Source: Paenibacillus anaericanus
Lineage (GTDB): Bacteria; Bacillota; Bacilli; Paenibacillales; Paenibacillaceae
NCBI RefSeq assembly: GCF_003994475.1
Contig: NZ_RZNY01000011.1
Coordinates: 1 to 64,000, forward strand
Direction: 5' to 3'
DNA: 64,000 bases
How positions within the stretch are numbered: position 1 is the first letter of the stretch; every line of letters begins with the position of its first letter. The translations under genes and the position numbers were made by a program. The notes under the pieces were generated by a model. It was given only the letters and a program-made list of their open reading frames with translations, was not told the DNA's origin and did not search any database. Of this stretch, positions 18,215 through 26,310 are shown one piece after another.

Positions 18215-19969
18215 ATGAGCTCTTTTTTGCAAATCAAAATTTATCGTCAAAAGTTTATTGCCTATATCATCTTCGTCGTGATCATTGGAATCACGCTTGG
18301 CATTCTGACCGTTGCAATGCTACTGAATCAATGGGTTGCTGATTCCCGTATAGAGGCTACTAATGCTTTCGCTGGTGTAGAGAATGAGCTACAGTATGAT
18401 GCAGACCGAATTGAGGCATACATGCAGCGTATATACTCCAATCATAGTCTAGTGGATGATGCTCGTAGCTTTCTAAGCAGCAGTGCTGAAGGCTACTTAA
18501 CCAATAGACTACAAAACAGCCAATTCTCACAGCCTTTGGTATCCTTCCCAGAGGATATTAAAACCTACTTGTACAGCTGGGCGCAAGGTGAAATTACACA
18601 GATTAGTCTACATACCAACCAGTATGGAAATGTCGTACGATTTAACGATAACGGAATTGAAAGTTTCATGTTCGGTCTTCCCAATACGGATGAAGTTTTT
18701 CACGATACAATTCTAAAGGGATTCGTATATCGCAAGAAGCTATCGGATGTAGCGCAGGGCTCTCAGGAATTCGGTGAGCTACGTTTCTTGGTCAGTAGTG
18801 ATCAAATCTTCAAGTCTATTCAAAATTATCGATTGGGTAAGGCTGCTGCAGTCAGTGCTTCTGGTGACGTATATTTAATCGGGAATGATCAGGACCAAGA
18901 CTTGATGGAATTGTCCCGCCAAGCTGCGGCAAGTGGACGCAGTCATGGTTTTATTTCAAGAGGTCTTTTTAAGCAAAAATATTTTGTTACCTTCCCCTCC
19001 ACCAAGTTCAATTTCAAATTCGTTAGCATTATTGATTTATCTATGTTGATTAGTCAGCATGCTAGGATGCTTCAAACCATCTTTCTGATCGGATTAGCGA
19101 CTATGATAAGCGTACTTCTACTTATTGCGTACAATTTACGTGATGATGCTCTCTTCCTTCATCGTATTATTCAATCGATTGGTCGCGTGAAAACAGCCAA
19201 TTTTACACTTAATCGCCCTGCTCGTTATCGTCGAAATGAATACGGCATGATCGCAAGAGAATTAGACGATATGATTCAACAATTAGAGAAGCATATACGT
19301 AACGAATATTTACTAAAGCTGAAACAGCAAGAAACCGAAATGAAAGCTCTTCAGAACCAAATTAACCCCCATTTTCTTTACAATACATTAGAGGTTATCC
19401 GCTCCACTGCCCTTGTTAACCGGGATAGGGACACAGCTGACGCAATTGCTACTTTAGGATCGCTCTATCGTGAAATGGTCAAAAAGGAGAATATTATTTC
19501 TATTGCAAGTGAGCTGGAATTACTGCAGAAGTACTTAGAGATTATGGAGTTTAAGTATCCAGAACGTTTTTATTATCAAGTCAATGTAGAGCCTGCATTA
19601 CTTAGGCTCCCTACCGTGAAATTTTGGATGCAGCCTCTGGCAGAGAATTTTTTCCTCCATGGGTTTAGCGCTAGTAATGAATTTAACCTCTATATAGTAA
19701 ATGGCTGGGAAGCTGAAGACCATTATGTATTAGAATTTGTGGATAATGGGCGTGGTATTCATGAAGAGCGTTTAAAAGCAGTTCGAAGTACTCTCTCTAA
19801 CAATGATGATACTTCATCCAAGAGTATCGGGTTACGGAACGTCAACACGCGACTTCAATTCTTCTATGGGAACAGTTTCTTTATGAAGATTGAGAATAAT
19901 AATGAAGCTGGAGTCAAGATCTCAGTAAGGATTTCAAAAGAGGTGACCTTAGAATGTACAAACTGCTGA
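18215..19969 (+). CDS. YesM-type sensor histidine kinase
   Basis: The ATG at 18215 follows GAGGTG by six bases (584 aa). TM1 is about 15-37, a long extracellular sensor region follows, TM2 is about 285-307, then HAMP. The cytoplasmic His_kinase domain carries the phospho-acceptor in NQINPHFLYNTLE, the mark of the YesM/LytS-like class. The ATPase has an N box (LAENFFLHGF, with F in place of the usual EN-A-I-HG pattern), G1 (DNGRGI) and G2 (SIGLRNVNTRL). It probably senses carbohydrate outside the cell and partners with the AraC-type regulator that overlaps its end. Confidence 0.92.
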   Translation: MSSFLQIKIYRQKFIAYIIFVVIIGITLGILTVAMLLNQWVADSRIEATNAFAGVENELQYDADRIEAYMQRIYSNHSLVDDARSFLSSSAEGYLTNRLQNSQFSQPLVSFPEDIKTYLYSWAQGEITQISLHTNQYGNVVRFNDNGIESFMFGLPNTDEVFHDTILKGFVYRKKLSDVAQGSQEFGELRFLVSSDQIFKSIQNYRLGKAAAVSASGDVYLIGNDQDQDLMELSRQAAASGRSHGFISRGLFKQKYFVTFPSTKFNFKFVSIIDLSMLISQHARMLQTIFLIGLATMISVLLLIAYNLRDDALFLHRIIQSIGRVKTANFTLNRPARYRRNEYGMIARELDDMIQQLEKHIRNEYLLKLKQQETEMKALQNQINPHFLYNTLEVIRSTALVNRDRDTADAIATLGSLYREMVKKENIISIASELELLQKYLEIMEFKYPERFYYQVNVEPALLRLPTVKFWMQPLAENFFLHGFSASNEFNLYIVNGWEAEDHYVLEFVDNGRGIHEERLKAVRSTLSNNDDTSSKSIGLRNVNTRLQFFYGNSFFMKIENNNEAGVKISVRISKEVTLECTNC

Positions 19970-20715
19970 TATTGGATGACGAACCTCAGATTTTGGAAGG
20001 GATGAAGCGCATCCTAGACTGGGAACAATACGGCTTCAGTGTAATCGAAACCTGTGAATCTACTGAGGAGGCCATCTCCAAGGTTGTGGAGTTGATGCCA
20101 GATGTCGCAATTTTTGATGTCTGCGTTGGCAAGAATCTTGGATATGATGCGATACGCAAACTCAATGAGCTCCATATCCCTACGAAATATGTTATTATGA
20201 GCGGCTATAGTGAATTTAAGTATGCCCAGGAAGCTCTTCGCTGTGGAGTCAAAGACTATCTACTTAAACCTGTAGAACGTACAAAGCTACAGGAAGTTAT
20301 TGAGAAGATTATTGTTGAAGATCTGGGTGGTACGGTAGGTAACATTAGTAGCGAGCGTTTGAAGAAGGATCCGGTACTGGATGTTAGTTATGACAACATA
20401 TCCAAGCTAGTCAACCGCATTCTGCTGATGATCAAAACGGAATATGCTCAGAATATTACGTTGAAATCAGTAGCAGAGCGTTTCCAGATGAACAGTACCT
20501 ACCTAGGACAATTATTTCTTAAAGAAACCAAAATGAAATTTTCGGAATACCTAATGGCTTACCGAATGCTTCTTGCCCAAGAACGAATTCAATCGACAGG
20601 TGAGAAGATTTCTTATATCGCTTATTCCGTTGGTTATAACAATCTCAATTATTTCTATACTCACTTTCATAGCTTCTTCGGCAAATCCCCCTCTGACCTG
20701 CGGGGAAAAGGTTAA
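19954..20715 (+). CDS. YesN-type response regulator (AraC DNA-binding)
   Basis: A 253-residue regulator that overlaps the kinase gene by 16 bp, so translation is coupled. The receiver domain has DDE at 8-10, phospho-acceptor D55 (IFDVCVG), S/T (VIMSGYSEF) and K (YLLKPVE). The C-terminal AraC helix-turn-helix pair (YAQNITLKSVAERFQMNSTYL... and ISYIAYSVGYNNLNYF) follows. It is about half the usual YesN length because the central linker is short. It probably activates the ABC operon in response to its sugar. Confidence 0.92.
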   Translation: MYKLLILDDEPQILEGMKRILDWEQYGFSVIETCESTEEAISKVVELMPDVAIFDVCVGKNLGYDAIRKLNELHIPTKYVIMSGYSEFKYAQEALRCGVKDYLLKPVERTKLQEVIEKIIVEDLGGTVGNISSERLKKDPVLDVSYDNISKLVNRILLMIKTEYAQNITLKSVAERFQMNSTYLGQLFLKETKMKFSEYLMAYRMLLAQERIQSTGEKISYIAYSVGYNNLNYFYTHFHSFFGKSPSDLRGKG

Positions 20716-20746
20716 CAACGAACTCGGCAGAAAGGAGAATATATCG

Positions 20747-22264
20747 ATGAAAACGCACCTTAGACACAGATATATCTTCATGATAATCAGTCTTATACTG
20801 TTAATCACAGCGAGTATGACCGGTTGTTCCCTAGAGTCCAATAAGAACAATGATGTTACATATGTTGGTGACACTGTAAATCTGATTTATTACACAATTG
20901 GAGAGCCCGATAAAGATCTGCGGCTCGTAAATGATAAAATCAATGAAATCATGGCTCGTAAGATTGGAGTTACGATTACCTATATCAAGGTTGGATGGCA
21001 AGAGTATGAAGATCGACTGAATACGCTTATATCCGCAGGAAGTTCTTTCGACATTGCTTTTGCACCCAATTATCCAAGCACCGCTGTGCGTGGGTCATGG
21101 CTTAAACTTGATGATTACCTTACAGGTCTGGGTAAAGATTTGTACGATAGCGTAGACCCAACATTTTGGCAAGGGGTACGTATGAACGATGGAAGCATTT
21201 ACGGTGTACCTACCAATAAAGAGCTGTCCGTGCGTGATCATTGGATGTACCCTGCATCAATAGTGGAAAAGTATAATATCGACATTACCCAATACAATAC
21301 CCTGGAATCGCTCGAACCGCTGCTCCGGATGATTCAACAGGAAGAGCCTTCATACTTGCCCATGGAATTGGATCGAGATTCGCATAATTTCTTCGCTCTC
21401 TATGGCTACGAATATATTGTGAACAATAAAGTTCCCTTGATGGTGAAATCACTGGACAGGGGCGCTCAGGTAGTAAATATCTTCGAGACAAAGGAAGCAC
21501 GGCAAGTATTAGACACTTTACGTCATTATTATAAGGAGGGCTTCATCAACTTGGACGCAGCACTGCGGGAGCCTGGAGGACTTAAGCGTGGGGATAAAGT
21601 ATTCTGGAAGTCCTCTGGTGGTGGTCCACTCCCTGAAACTTCTTGGAGTAAGGATCGCGGCTACAAGATTGTATCGACTCCCGTAACCCCCACTGTCGTC
21701 ACTACGGAATCAGTCCGTGGAGGAATTATGGCTGTTAATGCTAACACGAAACATCCCATTGAATCAATCAAGTTTCTGAATCTACTTAATACCGACCCTG
21801 AAATAAGAAACTTATTTAATTACGGTATTGAAGGAGTGCACTACAACCTAGATGAACAAGGACAAATAGCCTTAATTCCTAGTAAAGATAGCAACGGCGA
21901 CTTGATCCCGAATGCACCAGCGAACTATACCGGGGTACAATACACACAAGGGAACTGGTTTATCCTAAAAACCATGGGCGGTGATAATCCGGAACCCCTC
22001 GATAAATGGGATCAATTCCGTAAATACAACGCTGAAGGTATCAAGTCCACCGTGCTCGGCTTCACTCCTGATCTATCCAAGATGACCGCCCAAACCGATA
22101 ACATCCAGATGATTTGGAAGAAATACTATCCAAGTCTCATGACTGGCTCAGTCGATGTAGACACGATCCTCCCCCGGTTTAACGAAGAGCTAAAGCAAGC
22201 AGGCATCGACGAGGTACTTAAGGAAGTGCAAACGCAGTTGGAAGTGTGGCGGGATCATAAATAA
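20747..22264 (+). CDS. Second extracellular solute-binding lipoprotein
   Basis: I chose the ATG at 20747, ten bases after AAAGGAG; the frame is open 58 codons further upstream, but that part overlaps the regulator gene and is not protein-like. It encodes 505 aa with lipobox LITASMTGC. The same fold as the protein at 16580 is seen (VNLIYYTIGEPDKDL, the GFTPDLSKMTAQTDNI region, ending in a DUF3502-like tail). Two binding proteins for one permease pair suggest broader sugar range, or a sensing role for this copy next to the kinase and regulator. Confidence 0.9.
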   Translation: MKTHLRHRYIFMIISLILLITASMTGCSLESNKNNDVTYVGDTVNLIYYTIGEPDKDLRLVNDKINEIMARKIGVTITYIKVGWQEYEDRLNTLISAGSSFDIAFAPNYPSTAVRGSWLKLDDYLTGLGKDLYDSVDPTFWQGVRMNDGSIYGVPTNKELSVRDHWMYPASIVEKYNIDITQYNTLESLEPLLRMIQQEEPSYLPMELDRDSHNFFALYGYEYIVNNKVPLMVKSLDRGAQVVNIFETKEARQVLDTLRHYYKEGFINLDAALREPGGLKRGDKVFWKSSGGGPLPETSWSKDRGYKIVSTPVTPTVVTTESVRGGIMAVNANTKHPIESIKFLNLLNTDPEIRNLFNYGIEGVHYNLDEQGQIALIPSKDSNGDLIPNAPANYTGVQYTQGNWFILKTMGGDNPEPLDKWDQFRKYNAEGIKSTVLGFTPDLSKMTAQTDNIQMIWKKYYPSLMTGSVDVDTILPRFNEELKQAGIDEVLKEVQTQLEVWRDHK

Positions 22265-22299
22265 ATTGTGCCTTCTTCTTTGTTAGATCGTTACAATTT

Positions 22300-22872
22300 T
22301 CACCTTAAATCAATCGTTTTTATTATTTTTGCTGGAACGCCTGCAACAACAGTATTGGGCGGAACATCTTTCGTGACGACAGCGCCGGCGGACACGATCG
22401 AATTTTCTCCAATCGTAACACCAGGCATTACCATCGCACCTACACCTATCCATGCGTTTTTCTTGATTACGATAGGTGTAGATATAGTAGATCGTCTTTT
22501 AGCTGGATTCAGAGGGTGGTTAATTGTAATCAAATTCACTTTCGGTCCAATTAGTACATCATCTTCTATCGTTATACCGCCTCTATCCATAAAAGTACAA
22601 GCGTGATTGATAAACACATTTCTACCTACTCTGATATTTTTGCCAAAATCCGTGTAGAAAGGCGGAAGAAGATCAAACGTGTCATCGACTTGTACTCCCG
22701 TCAACCTGGAAAACAATTTTCTGATCTCTTCCGCTTCATGGTATGAGTTGTTCAATTCTGCGGTAATTTTTTGTGCTTGGTTAATTACATCTCGAATTTT
22801 ATGATACCCTGGATCCTCCAGCGAAATTTGTTCGCCTGATTTATCACGTTCAAAGATATCTTCTGACTTCAT
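22300..22872 (-). CDS. Sugar O-acetyltransferase (Maa/LacA family)
   Basis: A 190-residue protein. The N-terminal Maa domain (about 1-60) is followed by a left-handed beta helix of hexapeptide repeats (IRVGRNVFINHACTF, IEDDVLIGPKVNL, VTIGENSIVSAGAVV). The catalytic histidine is H119 in ITINHPLNP, and PAKIIK is the standard C-terminal motif. It transfers acetyl from acetyl-CoA to a sugar such as maltose or galactoside, probably for detoxification of non-metabolised sugar. It is convergent with the ABC operon, only 35 bp from its last gene. Confidence 0.9.
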   Translation of the reverse strand: MKSEDIFERDKSGEQISLEDPGYHKIRDVINQAQKITAELNNSYHEAEEIRKLFSRLTGVQVDDTFDLLPPFYTDFGKNIRVGRNVFINHACTFMDRGGITIEDDVLIGPKVNLITINHPLNPAKRRSTISTPIVIKKNAWIGVGAMVMPGVTIGENSIVSAGAVVTKDVPPNTVVAGVPAKIIKTIDLR

Positions 22873-22935
22873 TTTGTTTGATCTCCCCTTGATTTTGAAA
22901 TAGATAAAAAAACCTTTCTAATAGCTCATATATAG

Positions 22936-22986
22936 AAAGAGATTGACGGAATTTTTTTATGATCAAAAAGTTCCGTCAGTCTCTTT
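22936..22986. terminator. Bidirectional hairpin between acetyltransferase and merR genes
   Basis: A 16-bp stem (22936-22951 with 22971-22986) with one G-U pair. It follows the merR gene on the minus strand; T-rich stretches lie in the loop and a short one beyond the stem. Confidence 0.65.
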
Positions 22987-23016
22987 AATTTGTTATAAAT
23001 TCACTTTTTCATGTTG

Positions 23017-23406
23017 CTAATCTAGGTAAAGGACGAATTCGTATTTATTCCCTGTTAACTGATCATGATAGAATACAATTTTACGATTTAATATATCCAA
23101 GTTTTGTTGCAATGCCTTAATTTCTTGTTCTACGAGATGCTTACGCTGTTCAAGTAGATCCAGCCTTTCAGGAATCGTATCGTCCCCCATTGCACGCCAC
23201 TGGGTATACTGTTTTAACTCTGTCATCGTCATACCGGAATTTTTCAAATGAAGTAGGAATTGAACCCAACCAATATCATGATCCGTATATTCCCGTAAAT
23301 TATTTTCATTTCGATGAGGAGTAAGTAATCCTTCCATTTCGTAGTATCGGAGCGTGCTCTTGTTTACTCCGACGATTTCTGCAAATTCGCCAATTGAATA
23401 AGTCAT
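23017..23406 (-). CDS. MerR-family regulator 1
   Basis: A 129-residue regulator using the ATG at 23406 (a GTG nine bases upstream is the alternative). The MerR winged HTH (YSIGEFAEIVGVNKSTLRYYEMEGLL) is followed by NENNLREYTDHDIGWVQFL and a coiled coil (about 85-120). No cysteine is present, so it is not a metal- or thiol-sensing type by the usual residues. The order SDR-merR with a 14-bp gap means it is co-transcribed with the dehydrogenase. It resembles the AdhR/NmlR-like group that responds to reactive carbonyls. Confidence 0.88.
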   Translation of the reverse strand: MTYSIGEFAEIVGVNKSTLRYYEMEGLLTPHRNENNLREYTDHDIGWVQFLLHLKNSGMTMTELKQYTQWRAMGDDTIPERLDLLEQRKHLVEQEIKALQQNLDILNRKIVFYHDQLTGNKYEFVLYLD

Positions 23407-23420
23407 GCTCCTCACCCCGA

Positions 23421-24164
23421 TTAGATCATTTGCTTCGTTGGACGAATCATGATTTCGCTAACTGCCACAGTCTCAGGTGTGCTAATTGCATAGGCTATAG
23501 CATCTGCGATATCGCTCGATTTTAATCCGAAACCTTCTGTGCTTTGATTATTCTTCAACCACTCTTGAGTTTCAAGATCTTTCGATGTTAGATATAATTC
23601 GGTATCCACGGCCCCTGGAGAGATAATCGTGCTTCGAAGATTATTCTCACGTTCTTCTTGACGTAACCCTTCCATGATGGCACGAACAGCAAATTTAGTT
23701 CCACAATATACAGCAGAACCCGGATATACGACATGTCCAGCTATAGAGTCCGTCGAAATGATATGGCCCGATTGTTGTTTTTTCATGACAGGCAGAACGG
23801 CAGCTATGCCATTCAGTACACCCATGATGTTGATGTCTAACATTTGACGCCATTCATCAAAACGTGATTCCGACAGTGGCGCAGTTGGCATGACTCCAGC
23901 ATTATTGAAAAGAACATCTACACGACCATATTTTCCAATTGCTAGATCGATTACGGCTTGGACTTCCTCCTTGTTAGATACATCCGCAACTAGATATGAA
24001 ATTTCAGCATTTGGTAATGATTGCGCAAGTGCTTTTAAACGATCTTCACGACGGGCTGCAATGACTAATCTTGCCCCTTCTTCTGCAAGTTTCTTGGTGG
24101 TTGCTTCACCAATTCCACTTGACGCCCCCATGATAACAACAACTTTTCCTTCAATAATTGCCAT
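23421..24164 (-). CDS. SDR-family oxidoreductase
   Basis: A 247-residue classical short-chain dehydrogenase. It has nucleotide-binding GASSGIG (14-20), NNAGVMP, catalytic Ser in ISTDSIAG and YxxxK in YCGTKFA. Arginines after the second strand (AARRED) favour NADP(H). AAGGAGG precedes the start. Its promoter has a 19-bp spacer holding a MerR operator, so a MerR protein would activate it by twisting the DNA. It probably reduces an aldehyde or ketone. Confidence 0.92.
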   Translation of the reverse strand: MAIIEGKVVVIMGASSGIGEATTKKLAEEGARLVIAARREDRLKALAQSLPNAEISYLVADVSNKEEVQAVIDLAIGKYGRVDVLFNNAGVMPTAPLSESRFDEWRQMLDINIMGVLNGIAAVLPVMKKQQSGHIISTDSIAGHVVYPGSAVYCGTKFAVRAIMEGLRQEERENNLRSTIISPGAVDTELYLTSKDLETQEWLKNNQSTEGFGLKSSDIADAIAYAISTPETVAVSEIMIRPTKQMI

Positions 24165-24197
24165 GATGATTTCCTCCTTGATTTTGGATTCAGTTAC

Positions 24198-24228
24198 ACT
24201 TTACAACTTGAAGTTAACTTTAAGTCAA
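24198..24228 (-). promoter_or_regulatory. MerR-type promoter and operator for the SDR-merR operon
   Basis: On the minus strand: -35 TTGACT (24223-24228), 19-bp spacer, -10 TAAAGT (24198-24203). The operator ACTTaaaGTTAACTTcAAGT fills the spacer (24206-24225). The 19-bp spacing is the hallmark of MerR-activated promoters. Confidence 0.8.
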
Positions 24229-24265
24229 TCGTTAAAAACCAAATAATCTCTTATCGATCGAATAC

Positions 24266-24646
24266 CTACTTTGGCTGGAGTTCAGCCTCTCGTTCTAGCA
24301 ATTTCCCGTCGTAGTCTTCAATTTTTCCAGCTAATCTTTGAATTGTTTTGTCAATCTGTATTCTTTTTTGTATTTGTTTTTCTCTTTCGTCAATTAGGAT
24401 TTTTTTGCGAGCCTCTATGGTATGATTTCCTTCAATAAATAGTGTTGTATATTCAATTAATGCCTCTATCGTCAAACCCGCGTCTCGCATACATTTGATA
24501 AATTCAATCCAGTTGATATCATCCTGGTCATAATCACGCACGCCACTTTCTTTACGGTTAACCGGTGGAATCAAGCCTACGCGTTCGTAATATCTCAGTG
24601 TCGCAGCTGTTAACCCAAACTGATTTGCCACTTGCGTAATATTCAT
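24266..24646 (-). CDS. MerR-family regulator 2
   Basis: The start at 24646 (126 aa) follows AGAGGTG. The N-terminal HTH is NITQVANQFGLTAATLRYYE, then RKESGVRDYDQDDINWIEF and a coiled-coil dimer helix with many charged residues (about 85-120). No cysteines are present. Its own promoter carries a perfect copy of the operator, indicating autoregulation. It is divergent from the CMD-cupin genes, which have the same operator. Confidence 0.9.
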   Translation of the reverse strand: MNITQVANQFGLTAATLRYYERVGLIPPVNRKESGVRDYDQDDINWIEFIKCMRDAGLTIEALIEYTTLFIEGNHTIEARKKILIDEREKQIQKRIQIDKTIQRLAGKIEDYDGKLLEREAELQPK

Positions 24647-24672
24647 TATCTTCACCTCTCTTATCTCTTGCC

Positions 24673-24703
24673 ACTCTATCACTTAAAGTTAACTTTAAGT
24701 CAA
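24673..24703 (-). promoter_or_regulatory. MerR-type promoter and perfect operator for merR 2
   Basis: -35 TTGACT (24698-24703), 19-bp spacer, -10 TAGAGT (24673-24678). The operator at 24681-24700 is a perfect 20-bp palindrome, ACTTAAAGTT/AACTTTAAGT. Confidence 0.82.
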
Positions 24704-24748
24704 TGTTAGACAATTCCATATTGCTGGATATGATTTATTCATTATGAC

Positions 24749-24779
24749 TTGCGTTAAAGTGTACTTTAAGGTCTATACT
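24749..24779 (+). promoter_or_regulatory. MerR-type promoter for the CMD-cupin operon
   Basis: TTGCGT (24749-24754), 19-bp spacer, TATACT (24774-24779). The spacer contains the operator half sites TTAAAGT and ACTTTAA (24754-24769). It faces away from the merR 2 promoter about 45 bp away. Confidence 0.78.
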
Positions 24780-24819
24780 TCGTCTTGAACATATTAAACA
24801 AGGTGGAGGTAATAAATCT

Positions 24820-25140
24820 ATGGCTGAAAAACAAACAGCGGGACGAGACCTATTAGGAGAATTTGCACCAAAATTTGCTGAGTTAAACGATGATGTCTTA
24901 TTCGGTGAAGTTTGGTCTAGAGAGAAGGAATTATCTCCTCGCGATCGCAGCATGATTACAGTCTCAGCATTAATTGCGGGAGGAAACTTCGAACAATTAA
25001 CTCCACATCTTCAAAAAGCGAAGGCAAACGGAGTGACAAAAGAAGAAATTGCAGAGATCATAACACATCTTTCGTTCTATGCAGGATGGCCTAAAGCATG
25101 GTCCGCATTTAACATCGCTAAAGAGATTTATAAAAATTAA
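24820..25140 (+). CDS. Carboxymuconolactone decarboxylase-family protein
   Basis: A 106-residue all-helical protein with the CMD signature (LSPRDRSMITVSALIAGG, LTPHLQKAKANGVTKEEI, HLSFYAGWPKAW). It lacks the CxxC pair of AhpD, so it belongs to the gamma-CMD-like branch rather than the peroxidase branch. It is first gene of a two-gene operon with a cupin under a MerR-type promoter. This pairing is common in regulons for aldehydes or electrophiles. The exact reaction is unknown. Confidence 0.88.
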   Translation: MAEKQTAGRDLLGEFAPKFAELNDDVLFGEVWSREKELSPRDRSMITVSALIAGGNFEQLTPHLQKAKANGVTKEEIAEIITHLSFYAGWPKAWSAFNIAKEIYKN

Positions 25141-25159
25141 AAAGAAAGTAGGAATTAAA

Positions 25160-25555
25160 ATGAAGAATACTGAATTAAGCAACAGTACCATCTTTCCGCT
25201 AGGACAAAAAGTCGAAGCGAATTTTATTGGGGATGCTTACTTGCAAATGGTGTTTACCGATGCAGCTCCACTTAATGCTCCGATCGGGAATGTAACCTTC
25301 GCTCCAGGAGCTCGCAATAACTGGCACTCTCATAAAATTGGGCAAGTTTTGATGATTACTGGTGGTGAGGGTTGGTATCAAGAAGAAGGAAAATCAGCTC
25401 AATTGCTCTTACCCGGAGATGTAGTAAATATCCCGCCGAATGTTAAGCATTGGCATGGCGCTACAAAAGACAGTTGGTTTGTACATCTAGCCATTACACC
25501 GGGAGAAACAGAATGGTTAGAACCTGTTGATAGCGAACTTTATAATAAATTATAA
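25160..25555 (+). CDS. Cupin-domain protein
   Basis: The ATG at 25160 gives 131 aa; the frame opens earlier inside the CMD gene but that part is not used. Cupin motif 1 is NWHSHKIGQVLMITGGEGWYQ, carrying two His and a Glu-type ligand. Motif 2 is PGDVVNIPPNVKHWHGAT. It is a small metal-binding beta barrel, probably working with the CMD protein (gap 19 bp). Fused or adjacent CMD-cupin pairs are frequent. A terminator follows at once. Confidence 0.9.
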   Translation: MKNTELSNSTIFPLGQKVEANFIGDAYLQMVFTDAAPLNAPIGNVTFAPGARNNWHSHKIGQVLMITGGEGWYQEEGKSAQLLLPGDVVNIPPNVKHWHGATKDSWFVHLAITPGETEWLEPVDSELYNKL

Positions 25556-25561
25556 GAAAGA

Positions 25562-25600
25562 AACGCATCGAGTCTATGGATTCGATGCGTTAATCTTTTT
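25562..25600 (+). terminator. Terminator after the cupin gene
   Basis: A 10-bp stem (25562-25571 with 25582-25591), then TAATCTTTTT. Confidence 0.85.
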
Positions 25601-25712
25601 ATATGATTATCTTAACTATTGTTTTGTGAACCAGGAGCACAAAGCTCGCGGCTCTTTCTTCTCAGTGAAAAAATATTATATAATGATGAAATGAACTAAA
25701 AGGGGGACTATC

Positions 25713-26222
25713 ATGGAAGATAAAAAAGTCCACGTCGATTTAATTGCGACAAAAAAATATATTTATCTCCCCTGCGAATTTGTTTGTTCTAATCTAAAAC
25801 CAGAAGAGCAAAATGCGGAGTACGGTGCCTATATATTTAAACTGAGTGGTCTCTCGATTCGTTTTCGAACTGCCAAAATTACACCAACGAAAATAGGTCA
25901 ATTCGTTACTCTTTGGGAAAGAGTGGGCAAAAGACCTATCCAGCCTTATGATGTTTCTGCTCCGATCGATTACTTTGTTATTAGCGTAAGACAAAATGAT
26001 CACTTTGGACAGTTTGTTTTTCCCAAACACATTTTATTTGAAAAAGATATCTTATCAAAAGACGGAAAAGGTGGAAAAAGGGCTATACGAGTCTATCCAC
26101 CTTGGGACAACCCGGTGAGTCTTCAAGCTCAAAAAACACAAAAATGGCAATTGGAATATTTTTTAGAAATCAGGGCGAACATACCTGTGGATCTAAACCG
26201 AGCTCGACTGTTATATCGTTAA
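25713..26222 (+). CDS. MepB-family protein
   Basis: A 169-residue protein with the MepB pattern: EYGAYIFKLSGLSIRFRTAKITPTKIGQFV, PIDYFVISV, GQFVFPKHILFEKDIL and AIRVYPPWD. In Staphylococcus aureus the homologue lies in the mepRAB operon with a MATE exporter, and its biochemical role is unknown. Here it is alone; a MATE exporter occurs separately at 47064. AAAGGGGGA precedes the ATG. Confidence 0.85.
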   Translation: MEDKKVHVDLIATKKYIYLPCEFVCSNLKPEEQNAEYGAYIFKLSGLSIRFRTAKITPTKIGQFVTLWERVGKRPIQPYDVSAPIDYFVISVRQNDHFGQFVFPKHILFEKDILSKDGKGGKRAIRVYPPWDNPVSLQAQKTQKWQLEYFLEIRANIPVDLNRARLLYR

Positions 26223-26226
26223 AAAG

Positions 26227-26253
26227 CAAAAGAAGCCGAGTCGGCTTCTTTTG
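26227..26253 (+). terminator. Terminator-like palindrome after the mepB-like gene
   Basis: The 13-bp arms CAAAAGAAGCCGA/TCGGCTTCTTTTG are separated by one base and followed by mixed T. Confidence 0.65.
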
Positions 26254-26310
26254 TTCCTTAGTGGCAAAAACACTTGGTATATCAGTGGTAGCAATTAAAA
26301 ACTCACTCTT

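Noticed and set aside
20573-20746. 58-codon upstream extension of the second binding protein
   Set aside because: It lies within the regulator gene in another frame; the lipobox-bearing start at 20747 has AAAGGAG.
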